NCBI RefSeq assembly: GCF_904848585.1
Contig: NZ_CAJHCR010000011.1
Span: 124,001-188,000 of the forward strand
DNA: 64,000 nt
DNA from: Paraburkholderia kirstenboschensis
GTDB lineage: Bacteria; Pseudomonadota; Gammaproteobacteria; Burkholderiales; Burkholderiaceae
Reading direction: 5' to 3'
A program made the position numbers and the translations under genes. This document shows, one piece after another, positions 53,862-63,386 of this stretch. Every line of letters begins with the position of its first letter. Positions within the stretch are counted from its first letter, which is position 1. The notes under the pieces were generated by a model. That model saw nothing but the letters and a program-made list of their open reading frames with translations, was not told the DNA's origin and did not search any database.

Positions 53862-55869
53862 GTGGCAACTCAATATAAAAGCGGCAGCAAAGGGGCGACA
53901 TCGGCAAACTCTGGTCGCGCTGAGCCTGCCTCGCCGGGACGCCGGGCTTTCATGGTGTTCGCGGGGACCTCGGCGGGCGCGACGCTCGTCGGCGGCCTGT
54001 CCGCGTGCGGCGGCTCGGGCAGTTCCGGCCTGACACCGGAAGATCCGATCTGGGGCAGTTCCGGCGCCGCGACGCAAATCATCGCGTCGCTCGCCAGCGT
54101 CACGCACGCAGTCCATGTTCCCGTCGCGCGACTTCGTCGTCACGCAATACGGTGCACAGCCTTGCGCCGTTGTCGCCGCGACGAATCCGTACACCGGTTC
54201 TTCTTCACCCGCGAGCCCCGGCTCGAACCAGACCAACGCGCCGTCGTCGTTCGACTCGCGGCCCGCGTTTCTCGCCGCGATTCAGGCCTGCAATGCGGCC
54301 GGCGGTGGCCGCGTCGTGGTGCCCTCCGGTACCTGGTATTGCGCGGGGCCGATCGTGCTGCTCAGCAACGTCAACTTTCACCTGAGCGCGAATTGCACGA
54401 TCTATTTCAGCCCGAATCCGGCGGACTATTCGAAGGACGGCCCGGTAGACTGCGGTGCGAACGGCAAACTCTTTTACAGCCGCTGGCAGGCAAATGATTG
54501 CCTGAACTACGGCTCACCCGTCTATGCCCGCAATCAGACCAACATCGCGCTGACCGGCGAAGATGCGACCTCGGTTCTGAACGGCCAGGCGATGACGCCC
54601 TTCTCCGGTTCGGGCAACACGGCCACATGCTGGTGGACCTTCAAGGGCTCGAATGGCGCATACGGTTGCGTGAGTTCGTCGACACCGTCTCAGGTGTATC
54701 GGAATCCGAACAATGTGGACCTCCGGACCGCCGCACCAGGCATTTCCGACGCGCTCTACACACAGCTGACAAGTCCGACGACACCATGGCAACAAGATCA
54801 GAACTACTTGCCCGCTCTCTCGGAAGCCGGCGTTCCGATTGCAAAGCGTATCTTCGGCATCGGCCATTATCTGCGCCCTTGCATGGTCGAGTTTATCGGC
54901 TGCACGAACGTGCTGATGGAGAACTACTGCACGAACAACACGCCTTTCTGGCAGCATCATCCGACCGATTGCAGGAACGTGGTGATTCGCGGCGTGACGA
55001 CCAACAGCATCGGCCCGAATAACGACGGCTTCGATCCGGACGCGTGCAATAACGTGCTCTGCGACAACGTTACATTCAATACCGGCGACGACTGCATCGC
55101 GATCAAGTCGGGCAAGGATCAGGATACGCAGTACGGTCCGGCGCAGAACCACGTCATCCAGAACTGCACGATGAATAGCGGTCACGGCGGTATTACGCTC
55201 GGCAGTGAAATGGGCGGCGGCGTGCAGAACATTTACGCACGCAATCTGCAAATGTTGAATCAGAACTGGGCGACCAATCCGCTGAACATCGCGATCCGCA
55301 TCAAGACGAACATGAATCGCGGCGGCTTCGTGAAGAACTTCTACGTCGACAAGGTGACACTGCCCAACGGCGTCGCATTGAAAGGCGGCGGCTACGGCAG
55401 CGCGCTGCTCGCCGGCAGCCCGATCAACGGCACGGTGCCGCTCGGCGTCGCCACCGCGAGCGCGGCCAATCCGTCAGCGGCCCAAGGCGGTCTCATCACA
55501 TTCGACTGCGATTATCAGCCCGCCAATGACGCGATACGTACGCGGCCTGCCGTCGTGCAGAACGTGAACATATCGAACGTGCAGGCGAGCAACGTTACCG
55601 TAGGCGGCGTCACCGGTTCGTGCTTCCAGGCGATCGTCGCACAAGGGCCGGTTGCCTTCGACTACAACGGCCCCACACCCGCGCCGACGATTCCGCCTAT
55701 CACGGGCGTCACCATCTCCAACTGCAACCTGGGCACGGCGGTTTGCGCGGGACCGGCCACCTCGACCACGCCCGGGCCGATCTATGCGTACAACGTCAAT
55801 GGCATCACGTTGAAGAACGTCGTGATCGGCTCGACGACGTACAACACGAATGTGACTGACCAGCGCTAG
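53862..55869 (+). pseudogene. GH28 polygalacturonase with an apparent 1-nt frameshift
   Basis: The enzyme body (54115-55869, 584 codons) is a right-handed beta-helix GH28 protein with all catalytic motifs: NNDGFDPDACNN, TGDDCIAIKSG, GHGGITLGSEM and RIKTN. That frame has no signal peptide and is closed by a TGA at 54031. The frame just upstream (GTG 53862, six bases after GGAGAC... or ATG 53850) gives a Tat/lipoprotein leader (GRRAFMVFAGTSAGATLVGG, then LSAC) and continues IIASLASVTHAV up to the FPSRDF of the enzyme, one base out of register. One extra base between about 54034 and 54114 explains both halves. It may be a true frameshift, a sequencing error, or recoding. It would cut pectate at the cell surface. 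Confidence 0.72.
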
Positions 55870-55953
55870 GCGTCGAACGCGGTGGGGCTTCCGCTCCGCC
55901 GCGTCTCAAGCGGCCGGCGACGCGCTTTCGGGCCGAGCAAAAACCGGCGCAAA

Positions 55954-55979
55954 AAAAACCGCTCGGATGAGCGGTTTTT
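55954..55979. terminator. Bidirectional terminator between polygalacturonase and ilvD
   Basis: A perfect 11-bp stem AAAAACCGCTC / GAGCGGTTTTT with loop GGAT, with A and T tracts on both sides, between convergent genes. Confidence 0.9.
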
Positions 55980-56015
55980 CTGCGAAACGAACACAGGCCG
56001 AAGCCGTTATCGCAA

Positions 56016-57875
56016 TCAATCCTCCAGCAACGACAGGTCGCGCACCGCGCCTTTATCGGCCGACATGACCAGCTTCGCGTAGGCCTTCAGCGCCGCCGAC
56101 ACTTTGCGCGGACGCGGCTTGGCGGGCTTCCAGCCCTTCGCGTTCTGCTCGTCGCGGCGGCTCGCCAGTTCGGCGTCCGACAGCAGCACGTTGATCGTGC
56201 GGTTCGGAATGTCGATGCGGATCTTGTCGCCATCGCGCACGAGGCCGATCGCGCCGCCCGCTGCCGCTTCCGGCGAGCAATGGCCGATAGACAGGCCCGA
56301 AGTGCCGCCCGAGAAGCGGCCGTCCGTCAGCAGCGCGCACTCTTTGCCGAGGCCCTGCGACTTGATGTAGCTCGTCGGATAAAGCATTTCCTGCATGCCG
56401 GGGCCGCCCTTCGGACCTTCGTAGCGCACGATCACCACGTCGCCCGCCTTGACCTTGCCCGCGAGGATATTTTCCACCGCTTCGTCCTGCGATTCGGTGA
56501 CGTGAGCCGTACCCTCGAACACCAGAATGCTTTCGTCGACGCCGGCGGTCTTCACCACGCAGCCGTCGAGCGCAATGTTGCCCGTCAGCACCGCGAGACC
56601 GCCTTCCTTCGAAAACGCATGCTCGTAAGAGCGGATGCAACCTTCGGCGCGGTCGAGATCGAGACTGGGCCAGCGCGTGTTCTGGCTGAACGCCACTTGC
56701 GTCGGAACGCCGGCCGGGCCCGCCATGTAGAAGGTCCTGACCGCCTGGTCTTCGGTGCGAACGATATCCCACTGATCCAGCGCGTCTTTCAACGTAGGCG
56801 CGTGCACCGTGGGCACGTCCGTGTGCAGCTTGCCGGCGCGGTCCAGCTCGCCGAGAATCGCCATGATGCCGCCTGCGCGATGCACGTCCTCGATGTGGTA
56901 CTTGTTCGTATTGGGCGCCACCTTGCACAGCTGCGGCACGATGCGCGACAGACGGTCGATGTCCGTCATCGTGAAGTCGATCTCGGCTTCGCGTGCGATT
57001 GCCAGCAGGTGCAGGATGGTGTTGGTGGAACCGCCCATCGCGATATCGAGCGTCATCGCGTTTTCGAACGCCTTGAAGCCGACTGCACGGGGCAGCACGC
57101 TTGCCTCTTCCTGCTCGTAGTACTGGCGGGCCAGTTCCACGATGCGGCGGCCGGCGCGCTTGAAGAGCTGCTCGCGGTCCGCGTGTGTCGCGACCACGGT
57201 GCCGTTGCCGGGCAACGACAAGCCGAGCGCCTCGGTCAGGCAGTTCATCGAGTTAGCCGTGAACATGCCCGAGCACGAGCCGCAGGTCGGGCATGCGGAG
57301 CGTTCGACCTCGGCCACGTCGGCGTCGGAATAGGCTTTGTCGGCGGCGATCACCATTGCGTCCACCAGGTCGAGCTTCTTGAACTCGATCGTGCCGGTCT
57401 TCGGATTCGCGAGGCGCGTCTTGCCGGCTTCCATCGGGCCGCCCGAAACGAAGATCACCGGAATGTTCAGGCGCATCGCGGCCATCAGCATGCCGGGCGT
57501 GATCTTGTCGCAGTTCGAGATGCACACCATCGCGTCGGCGCAGTGCGCATTGACCATGTATTCGACCGAATCCGCGATGATGTCGCGGCTCGGCAGCGAA
57601 TACAGCATGCCGTCGTGGCCCATCGCAATGCCGTCATCGACGGCAATGGTGTTGAACTCTTTGGCTACGCCACCCGCGGCTTCGATCTCGCGTGCGACGA
57701 GCTGGCCGAGGTCTTTCAGGTGCACGTGTCCGGGCACGAACTGGGTGAACGAATTGACCACCGCAATAATCGGCTTCGAGAAGTCTTCGTCTTTCATGCC
57801 GGTGGCGCGCCACAAGGAGCGCGCCCCAGCCATGTTGCGGCCGGCGGTGGAGGTTTTGGAACGGTATGCGGGCAT
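56016..57875 (-). CDS. ilvD: Dihydroxy-acid dehydratase, E. coli type
   Basis: 619 residues, nearly collinear with E. coli IlvD: MPAYRSKTSTAGRNMAGARS, PIIAVVNSFTQFVPGHVHLK, HCADAMVCISNCDKITPGML (Fe-S Cys), ERSACPTCGSCSGMFTANSM (Fe-S Cys) and GRFSGGTSGLSIGH near the end. It dehydrates 2,3-dihydroxy acids in valine/isoleucine synthesis; related IlvD/EDD enzymes act on sugar acids. No other ilv gene is adjacent, and it sits inside the pectin region, so a sugar-acid role cannot be excluded, though the sequence says IlvD. Confidence 0.92.
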   Translation of the reverse strand: MPAYRSKTSTAGRNMAGARSLWRATGMKDEDFSKPIIAVVNSFTQFVPGHVHLKDLGQLVAREIEAAGGVAKEFNTIAVDDGIAMGHDGMLYSLPSRDIIADSVEYMVNAHCADAMVCISNCDKITPGMLMAAMRLNIPVIFVSGGPMEAGKTRLANPKTGTIEFKKLDLVDAMVIAADKAYSDADVAEVERSACPTCGSCSGMFTANSMNCLTEALGLSLPGNGTVVATHADREQLFKRAGRRIVELARQYYEQEEASVLPRAVGFKAFENAMTLDIAMGGSTNTILHLLAIAREAEIDFTMTDIDRLSRIVPQLCKVAPNTNKYHIEDVHRAGGIMAILGELDRAGKLHTDVPTVHAPTLKDALDQWDIVRTEDQAVRTFYMAGPAGVPTQVAFSQNTRWPSLDLDRAEGCIRSYEHAFSKEGGLAVLTGNIALDGCVVKTAGVDESILVFEGTAHVTESQDEAVENILAGKVKAGDVVIVRYEGPKGGPGMQEMLYPTSYIKSQGLGKECALLTDGRFSGGTSGLSIGHCSPEAAAGGAIGLVRDGDKIRIDIPNRTINVLLSDAELASRRDEQNAKGWKPAKPRPRKVSAALKAYAKLVMSADKGAVRDLSLLED

Positions 57876-58074
57876 CGTGGTGGTTGAATGAATATCGCTT
57901 GAAAGAAGCGGGCCAAGGGAGTGAAGGCCCCTCGAGCGCCCGTGCGAACAACCTTGTGAGCCGCGCCCCGGGCAAAGCGCGCAATTATCCCACAGGCCCC
58001 GGCAGCGTGCCGCTCACGCGCGCGGCCTTCGGGTTGTCGCGCTGAAGATCGCGGTGATGCGCAAAAGGCGGTTC

Positions 58075-58107
58075 ATAAAAGAAAGCGGCGCACGAAGGCG
58101 CCGCTTT
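58075..58107 (-). terminator. Terminator after exuT
   Basis: A 10-bp perfect stem AAAGCGGCGC / GCGCCGCTTT with loop ACGAAG; read on the minus strand it is followed by CTTTTAT. It ends the udh-exuT transcript. The rest of 57876-58164 shows nothing else. Confidence 0.8.
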
Positions 58108-58164
58108 GCGTTTCTACTCAGGGTGGAACTTCGCGCCGGCTCACGCGGGCGGACTTATCGCCTC

Positions 58165-59463
58165 TTACTTGGCAGTGACCGCACCACCCGTCTGGGACCA
58201 ACGCTGCTCCGGCGTCCGGTCCGCGCTCTTCGCGAGCAGACACACCACGGCAGCCGCGATAATGTCGAATACCGCCAGCACGACGAACAGCGGACTGTAG
58301 CCGACCTGCGTGACCAGCACACCGAACAACGCGGTGAACGCCGCAGCGCCGAGATAACCGGCCATGCCGCCCATACCCGTTGCGGTAGCCACTTCGTTCT
58401 TGCCGAACATGTCGGACGTAATCGCATACAGCGCGCCGGACAAGGTCTGGTGCGCGAAGCCGCCGACGCACAGCAGGGCAACAGCCACATACGGACTTGC
58501 GACGAGGCCCACGCACGCCGGTCCGATCATGCACAGCGCGCCGACCACGAACACCATCTTGCGCGACGTGAACAGCGAGACCTTCGCGTACTTATGAAAC
58601 AGCGGGCTCAGATAGCCGCCGAGCACGCAGCCGATATCCGCTGCGAGAAACGGCATCCATGCATATAGCGCGATTTCCTTCAGATTCATGTGACGCTCGG
58701 TCATCATGTAAAGCGGAATCCACGCGTTGAACGTCTGCCATGCCGGTTCCGACAGAATGCGCGGAATGCCGATCGCCCAGAAGTCGCGGCTGCGCAGCAT
58801 GGCCGACCAGCTGCGCTTGGGCGCGCCCGCATCGCTGTGCTTCGCTTCCTGGCCGCTGAGGATGTAGTCGCGCTCCTCGTCGCCGAGCAGTTTCTGATTG
58901 CGCGGATGCTTGTACAGCAGCATCCACACGGCGCTCCAGACGATGCCCGCTACGCCGACGATCACGAACGCCAGTTGCCACTGGCCGTGCAGCAGCGCCC
59001 ACACCACGAGCGGCGGCGCCAGCAACGCGCCGATCGACGAACCGATGTTGAACCAGCCGATCGCAACCGAACGCTCCTTTGCCGGGAACCACTCGCTGGT
59101 GGCCTTCACGCCGGCCGGAATGCCAGCCGCTTCGGCAATGCCTAGCAGGCCGCGGAAAAATGCGAGGCTGCGCCATCCGGTCGACCACGCCGCCGCCGCG
59201 CAGGCGAGCGACCACGCCAGCGCGAACGCGGCAAAACCGATTTTGGTGCCGACCGTATCGAGCAGGAAGCCCGCGACCGGCTGCATGAATGCATAGCAAA
59301 GCTGCCATGCGACGACCACGTGAGCGTATTGCTCGGTCGTGATGTGCAGGTCTTTCATCAACGTCGGCGCGGCCACCGACAGCGTGTTGCGCGCGAGATA
59401 GTTGATGATGAGCCCGGCCGCGACCAGACTGACCATCCACCAGCGGATGCCCTTGATCTTCAT
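58165..59463 (-). CDS. exuT: Hexuronate transporter (ExuT-type MFS)
   Basis: 432 residues with 12 membrane helices; start behind GAGGAG. It tracks E. coli ExuT along its length: KIKGIRWWMVSLV, YLARNTLSVAAPTLM, MQPVAGFLLDTVGTKIGF, IPAGVKATSEWFPAKERSVA, FNIGSSIGALLAPPLVVWAL, LCVGGFAHQTLSGALYAITS. It imports galacturonate/glucuronate with protons. It follows the second uronate dehydrogenase gene by 29 bp in the same operon, coupling uptake to oxidation. Confidence 0.93.
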   Translation of the reverse strand: MKIKGIRWWMVSLVAAGLIINYLARNTLSVAAPTLMKDLHITTEQYAHVVVAWQLCYAFMQPVAGFLLDTVGTKIGFAAFALAWSLACAAAAWSTGWRSLAFFRGLLGIAEAAGIPAGVKATSEWFPAKERSVAIGWFNIGSSIGALLAPPLVVWALLHGQWQLAFVIVGVAGIVWSAVWMLLYKHPRNQKLLGDEERDYILSGQEAKHSDAGAPKRSWSAMLRSRDFWAIGIPRILSEPAWQTFNAWIPLYMMTERHMNLKEIALYAWMPFLAADIGCVLGGYLSPLFHKYAKVSLFTSRKMVFVVGALCMIGPACVGLVASPYVAVALLCVGGFAHQTLSGALYAITSDMFGKNEVATATGMGGMAGYLGAAAFTALFGVLVTQVGYSPLFVVLAVFDIIAAAVVCLLAKSADRTPEQRWSQTGGAVTAK

Positions 59464-59492
59464 TGCTGCGTCTCCTCGTGATACTTGAACTT

Positions 59493-60344
59493 TCAGGACG
59501 GCCGGGCGGCCGAATCTGCCGAACCGGCCGCATTGCCCGCGCCGCTATCCGTGTCCTCGCGCGAATAGTCGATGCCGACAAACCCGCCGCCCTGGAAACG
59601 CTGACCCAATGCGTCGAGCGGATTGGGGCGCGCCAGAACTTCCTCGGCGTAGTCTTCGGCGTTCTGCTTCGGCGTGTATCCCAGACGCTCCGCGCCGCTG
59701 TTGTCCCACCAGCTGCGCGTATTGGCCGACACGCCCCACACCGTGATGAAGCCCAGTTCTTCTGCTTCGATGCAGCGGTCGAGGAAATGCATAAGGTCTG
59801 CGTGACCGAACCAGGTGCTCAGATGACGCGGCTCGGTCGGACGCTCGAGACAACTGCCGATGCGCACGCACACGCTCTCGATGCCATGCTTGTCCCAGTA
59901 CATGCGCGCGAGCGCTTCGCCCCACACCTTGCTCAGGCCATAGAAGCCGTCCGGGCGCAGTTCGCAATCGAGGCTCAGGCGCTCCGTCACCGGGTACATG
60001 CCGATCGCGTGATTCGAGCTTGCGAACACGATCCGCTTGACGCCCTGTCGGCGTGCGCCCTCGTAGACCTCGACGAGACCGCGCAGATTGTTTTCGATGA
60101 TCTCAGGCAGCGGCCGCTCCACGCTCGTCCCGGCGAAGTGGATCAGCACGTCGACGCCGTCGAGCAGCCGATCGACAACCGCCGGATCGCGCAGGTCGCC
60201 GTGCATCACATCCTCGCCGTCGACGAGAGGCGTCAGCGGCTTCGAGCCCGCCGCCGAACGCACAGGCGTGCCGCGCGCAATGAACGCAGCGCGCACGACC
60301 GAGCCAAGCTGGCCTCCGGCGCCACTCAAGGCAGTCTTCTTCAT
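59493..60344 (-). CDS. Second uronate dehydrogenase-like NAD-dependent enzyme
   Basis: 283 residues from ATG 60344, chosen because AAAGGA lies 9 bp upstream. NAD motif ALSGAGGQLGSVVRAAFIAR, HFAGTSVERPLPEIIENNLR, ASSNHAIGMYPVTE, catalytic YGLSKVWGEALARMY and VRIGSCLERPTEPRHLSTW. It is clearly homologous to the udh at 43760-44602 but more divergent, so it may prefer another uronate. It is the first gene of the operon with exuT and has a regulon motif 86 bp upstream. Confidence 0.88.
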   Translation of the reverse strand: MKKTALSGAGGQLGSVVRAAFIARGTPVRSAAGSKPLTPLVDGEDVMHGDLRDPAVVDRLLDGVDVLIHFAGTSVERPLPEIIENNLRGLVEVYEGARRQGVKRIVFASSNHAIGMYPVTERLSLDCELRPDGFYGLSKVWGEALARMYWDKHGIESVCVRIGSCLERPTEPRHLSTWFGHADLMHFLDRCIEAEELGFITVWGVSANTRSWWDNSGAERLGYTPKQNAEDYAEEVLARPNPLDALGQRFQGGGFVGIDYSREDTDSGAGNAAGSADSAARPS

Positions 60345-60429
60345 AGGGGTTCCTTTGCTGCACCGGCTCGCGAGCGGCATGGATAAATCCACACCTCGGC
60401 TTGGGTGAGATCGCCTGTTGCGCGATCTA

Positions 60430-60442
60430 GTTGTACGATAAC
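60430..60442 (+). promoter_or_regulatory. Regulon motif copy 8 (udh2-exuT)
   Basis: GTTGTACGATAAC, 11 of 12 fixed positions, 86 bp upstream of the second uronate dehydrogenase. Confidence 0.7.
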
Positions 60443-60554
60443 GTACTATCTCTGATGCAGAAGCGGAATTCAATTAGGCATTTACCCTTATCGTGAAGCG
60501 CCTTTCGAAGGCTTCTCATAGCTGAACTCTGCGATGAAGCGCGTACGTTCGTGC

Positions 60555-60567
60555 GATGTCGTATAAC
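60555..60567 (-). promoter_or_regulatory. Weak regulon motif copy 9
   Basis: GTTATACGACATC on the minus strand, 9 of 12 fixed positions, 125 bp from copy 8. Possibly an auxiliary site. Confidence 0.35.
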
Positions 60568-60753
60568 TTGACCCTACATCGCTGGTGTCTGCCTTGACGA
60601 CATGTCCTATATCTAGCCGCAGCGAAGTCTTAAGCATCGCGAGCGCATGGCCAGCAGGAGCAACATCCCTCGCACGCTTTGCTGCGACGCGGTCGATTGC
60701 CGCAGCTTCACGTCACGGCGCTTAATCACGGTGAAACAGGCAATAAGAAAAAG

Positions 60754-60767
60754 CTGATATACGTCAA
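60754..60767. promoter_or_regulatory. FNR/ANR-like box upstream of cydA
   Basis: CTGAT-ATAC-GTCAA, 8 of 10 positions of TTGAT-N4-ATCAA, 178 bp before the cydA start. Oxygen control of a bd-type oxidase makes it plausible. Confidence 0.45.
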
Positions 60768-60944
60768 TACCTTGCAGCGCACGAACCGTCGCAATCCATA
60801 TAACAACGCGGTTTTTTGACGCACGTCGCGGCGCAGCATAAATCTGACTCTTCCCCTAATCTTCGGCCATCTGCGAAACGCAGTGCGCACCGACACCGGT
60901 CGACGCGCGTAGTCCGCCCACGCGGCATCACGCACTTCACGATC

Positions 60945-62357
60945 ATGAACTCCGCAATATCGGCATTTGACCTCGCCCGCATCCAGTTTGCGTTCACCGT
61001 CTCTTTCCATATCGTCTTTCCGGCGCTCAGCATTGGCCTCGCGAGCTTTATCGCCGTGCTCGAATGGCGCTGGTTGAAAACCGGCAAGGCGTACTACAAA
61101 GACCTGTGCCTCTTCTGGTCGAAGATTTTCGCCGTTGCCTTCGGCATGGGCGTGGTGTCCGGCGTCGTGATGAGCTATCAGTTCGGCACCAACTGGTCGG
61201 GCTTTTCGAGTTTCGCCGGTCCCGTCACCGGACCTCTGTTGATGTACGAGGTCATGACCGCGTTTTTCCTCGAAGCCGGCTTCCTCGGCATCATGCTGTT
61301 CGGCTGGCAGCGCGTGAGTCCGCGCGCGCACTTCGGCGCGACGCTGATGGTCGCCATCGGCACGCTGATCTCCACGTTCTGGATTCTCGCGTCCAATAGC
61401 TGGATGCAGACGCCGCAAGGATTCGAAGTCGTGAACGGCCGTGTCGTGCCGCTCGACTGGTTCAAGATCATCTTCAATCCGTCGTTCCCATACCGGCTCG
61501 CGCATATGGCGCTCGCGGCGTTCATCGTCGCCGGGCTCGTCGTGGCGGCGGTGGGCGCGTGGCATCTGCTGCGCGGACGGCGCGACCCCGCAGTCAAAAA
61601 GATGTTCTCGATGGCGCTGTGGCTGCTGCTGATTCTCACGCCGATCCAGGCGTTCGTCGGCGATCAGCACGGCTTGAACACGCGCGAATATCAGCCGGCC
61701 AAGATCGCTGCAATCGAAGGCCTGTGGGACACCGAAAAAGGCGGCACCGCGCTGAACCTGTTCGGCATCCCCGACATGCAGGCAGAGACCACGCGCTATG
61801 CAGTGTCGATCCCGCACCTGGGCAGCCTGATTCTCACGCATAGCTGGGACGGCGAAATACGCGGCCTGAAGGAATTCCCGCCGCAAGACCGGCCGAACTC
61901 GACAGTGGTGTTCTGGAGCTTCCGGATCATGGCCGGGCTCGGCGTGCTGATGATCGTCATGTCGGTCGCCGCGTGGGTGCTGCGCCGTCGCGGGCGCCTG
62001 TTCGAGTCGAAGTGGTTCCAGCGCGTCGCCGTGGCGATGGGCCCAAGCGGTTTCGTCACGCTGCTGGCCGGCTGGGTCACGACCGAAGCCGGCCGTCAGC
62101 CATGGGTCGTATATGGCGTGATGCGCACGTCGCAGGCCGTGTCGCCGCTCACCGCGCAACAGGTCGGCATTTCGCTGATGGCGTTCGTGGTCGTCTATTT
62201 CCTCGTATTCGGCACGGGCATCTATTACATGCTCAAGCTGATGCGCTCGGGCCCGGCGCTGCCTGGACACACGCCGCACGGCGTGCCCGGACAAACGCCG
62301 AACCAGACCGCGCGCCGCCCTTTCTCCGCCGCCGATCAGATGATCGACGCCGCCTAA
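60945..62357 (+). CDS. cydA: Cytochrome bd-type (cyanide-insensitive) oxidase subunit I
   Basis: 470 residues from ATG 60945 (MNSAISAFDLARIQFAF); the upstream frame is unconserved. Haem ligand H22 in SFHIVFPA, ALSIGLASFIAVLEWRWLKT, the quinol-side region FGIPDMQAETTRYAVSIPHL, and LLAGWVTTEAGRQPWVVYG. The protein is shorter than E. coli CydA because the Q-loop is short, the hallmark of the CioA subtype. It oxidises quinol and reduces O2 to water in the inner membrane. Confidence 0.93.
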   Translation: MNSAISAFDLARIQFAFTVSFHIVFPALSIGLASFIAVLEWRWLKTGKAYYKDLCLFWSKIFAVAFGMGVVSGVVMSYQFGTNWSGFSSFAGPVTGPLLMYEVMTAFFLEAGFLGIMLFGWQRVSPRAHFGATLMVAIGTLISTFWILASNSWMQTPQGFEVVNGRVVPLDWFKIIFNPSFPYRLAHMALAAFIVAGLVVAAVGAWHLLRGRRDPAVKKMFSMALWLLLILTPIQAFVGDQHGLNTREYQPAKIAAIEGLWDTEKGGTALNLFGIPDMQAETTRYAVSIPHLGSLILTHSWDGEIRGLKEFPPQDRPNSTVVFWSFRIMAGLGVLMIVMSVAAWVLRRRGRLFESKWFQRVAVAMGPSGFVTLLAGWVTTEAGRQPWVVYGVMRTSQAVSPLTAQQVGISLMAFVVVYFLVFGTGIYYMLKLMRSGPALPGHTPHGVPGQTPNQTARRPFSAADQMIDAA

Positions 62358-62381
62358 CCCTGATCGCCTGCGAGTAACAAA

Positions 62382-63386
62382 ATGGACGTAACCGTAGTGT
62401 GGGCCGCAATCATCGCGCTAGGCCTTTTCATGTATGTCGTGCTGGATGGCTTCGATCTCGGCATCGGCATTGTCTTTCCGTTCTTCCCAGACGAGAAGGA
62501 ACGCGACCTGATGATGAACACCGTCGCACCGGTCTGGGACGGCAACGAGACCTGGCTCGTGCTCGGCGGGGCGGCGCTCTTCGCCGTGTTTCCGATGGTG
62601 TATTCCACAGTATTGTCAGCGCTGTATTTGCCGCTCATCTTCATGCTCGTGTGCCTGATCTTTCGCGGCGTGTCCTTCGAGATTCGCGCGAAGGCGAACC
62701 GCACGAAGCATATGTGGGACCTCGCGTTCATCGGCGGGTCGGCGGGCGCGACGTTTTTCCAGGGCGTCGTGCTCGGGGCGTTTCTGCAAGGCATTCCGGT
62801 GATCGACGGCGCCTATGCCGGCGACGCTTTCGGCTGGCTCACCCCGTTCAGCCTGCTGACGGGCCTCGGGCTCATCGTCACGTACGCGTTGCTGGGCTGC
62901 TGCTGGCTGGTCGCGAAAACGGAAGGCGACCTGCAGCGCCGCCTGCATCGCGTGGTATGGCCGCTGACTGTCGTGCTGCTCGGCTTCATCGCGATGGTGA
63001 GCCTGTGGACTCCGCTGCAAGACCCGAACATCGCGCAGCGCTGGTTCCACGAGGGTCTCTTCTACCGGCTGTTGCCTGTGCCGTTCATGGTCGCGGCCTG
63101 CGCGGTCTTCATGCGCCGCGCGGTGCGGGAGCGGCATCACAACACGCCGTTCGTGCTCGCGTTACTGCTCGTGCTGCTCGGTTACGCCGGGCTGCTGGTG
63201 AGCCTGTGGCCGTACGCGATACCGTCGAGCGTGACGCTGTGGGAAGCGGCCGCGCCGCGCTCCAGCCAGACGTTCACGCTGGTCGGCGCAGCGGTGATTC
63301 TGCCGATCATCGTCGCTTATACGACGATGGGTTACTGGGTATTTCGAGGCAAGGTGCGTCATGGCGACCAACATCACTATCACTGA
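62382..63386 (+). CDS. cydB: Cytochrome bd-type oxidase subunit II
   Basis: 334 residues with about eight membrane helices: VWAAIIALGLFMYVVLDGFD, LGIGIVFPFFPDEKERDLM, VAPVWDGNETWLVLGGAALF, FRGVSFEIRAKANRTKHMWD, YTTMGYWVFRGKVRH. These are canonical CydB/CioB motifs. It begins 24 bp after cydA and its 3' end overlaps the small third subunit gene by 26 bp. Confidence 0.95.
   Translation: MDVTVVWAAIIALGLFMYVVLDGFDLGIGIVFPFFPDEKERDLMMNTVAPVWDGNETWLVLGGAALFAVFPMVYSTVLSALYLPLIFMLVCLIFRGVSFEIRAKANRTKHMWDLAFIGGSAGATFFQGVVLGAFLQGIPVIDGAYAGDAFGWLTPFSLLTGLGLIVTYALLGCCWLVAKTEGDLQRRLHRVVWPLTVVLLGFIAMVSLWTPLQDPNIAQRWFHEGLFYRLLPVPFMVAACAVFMRRAVRERHHNTPFVLALLLVLLGYAGLLVSLWPYAIPSSVTLWEAAAPRSSQTFTLVGAAVILPIIVAYTTMGYWVFRGKVRHGDQHHYH

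Larger units (their letters stand above)
60345..60944. other. Divergent regulatory region between udh2-exuT and cydAB
   Basis: About 600 bp without a supported gene. It holds a strong and a weak regulon motif (60430, 60555) on the udh2 side and an FNR-like box (60754) on the cydA side. Confidence 0.5.

Noticed and set aside
56280..57887. 535-codon + strand frame opposite ilvD
   Set aside because: Shadow of ilvD caused by codon bias in high-GC DNA.
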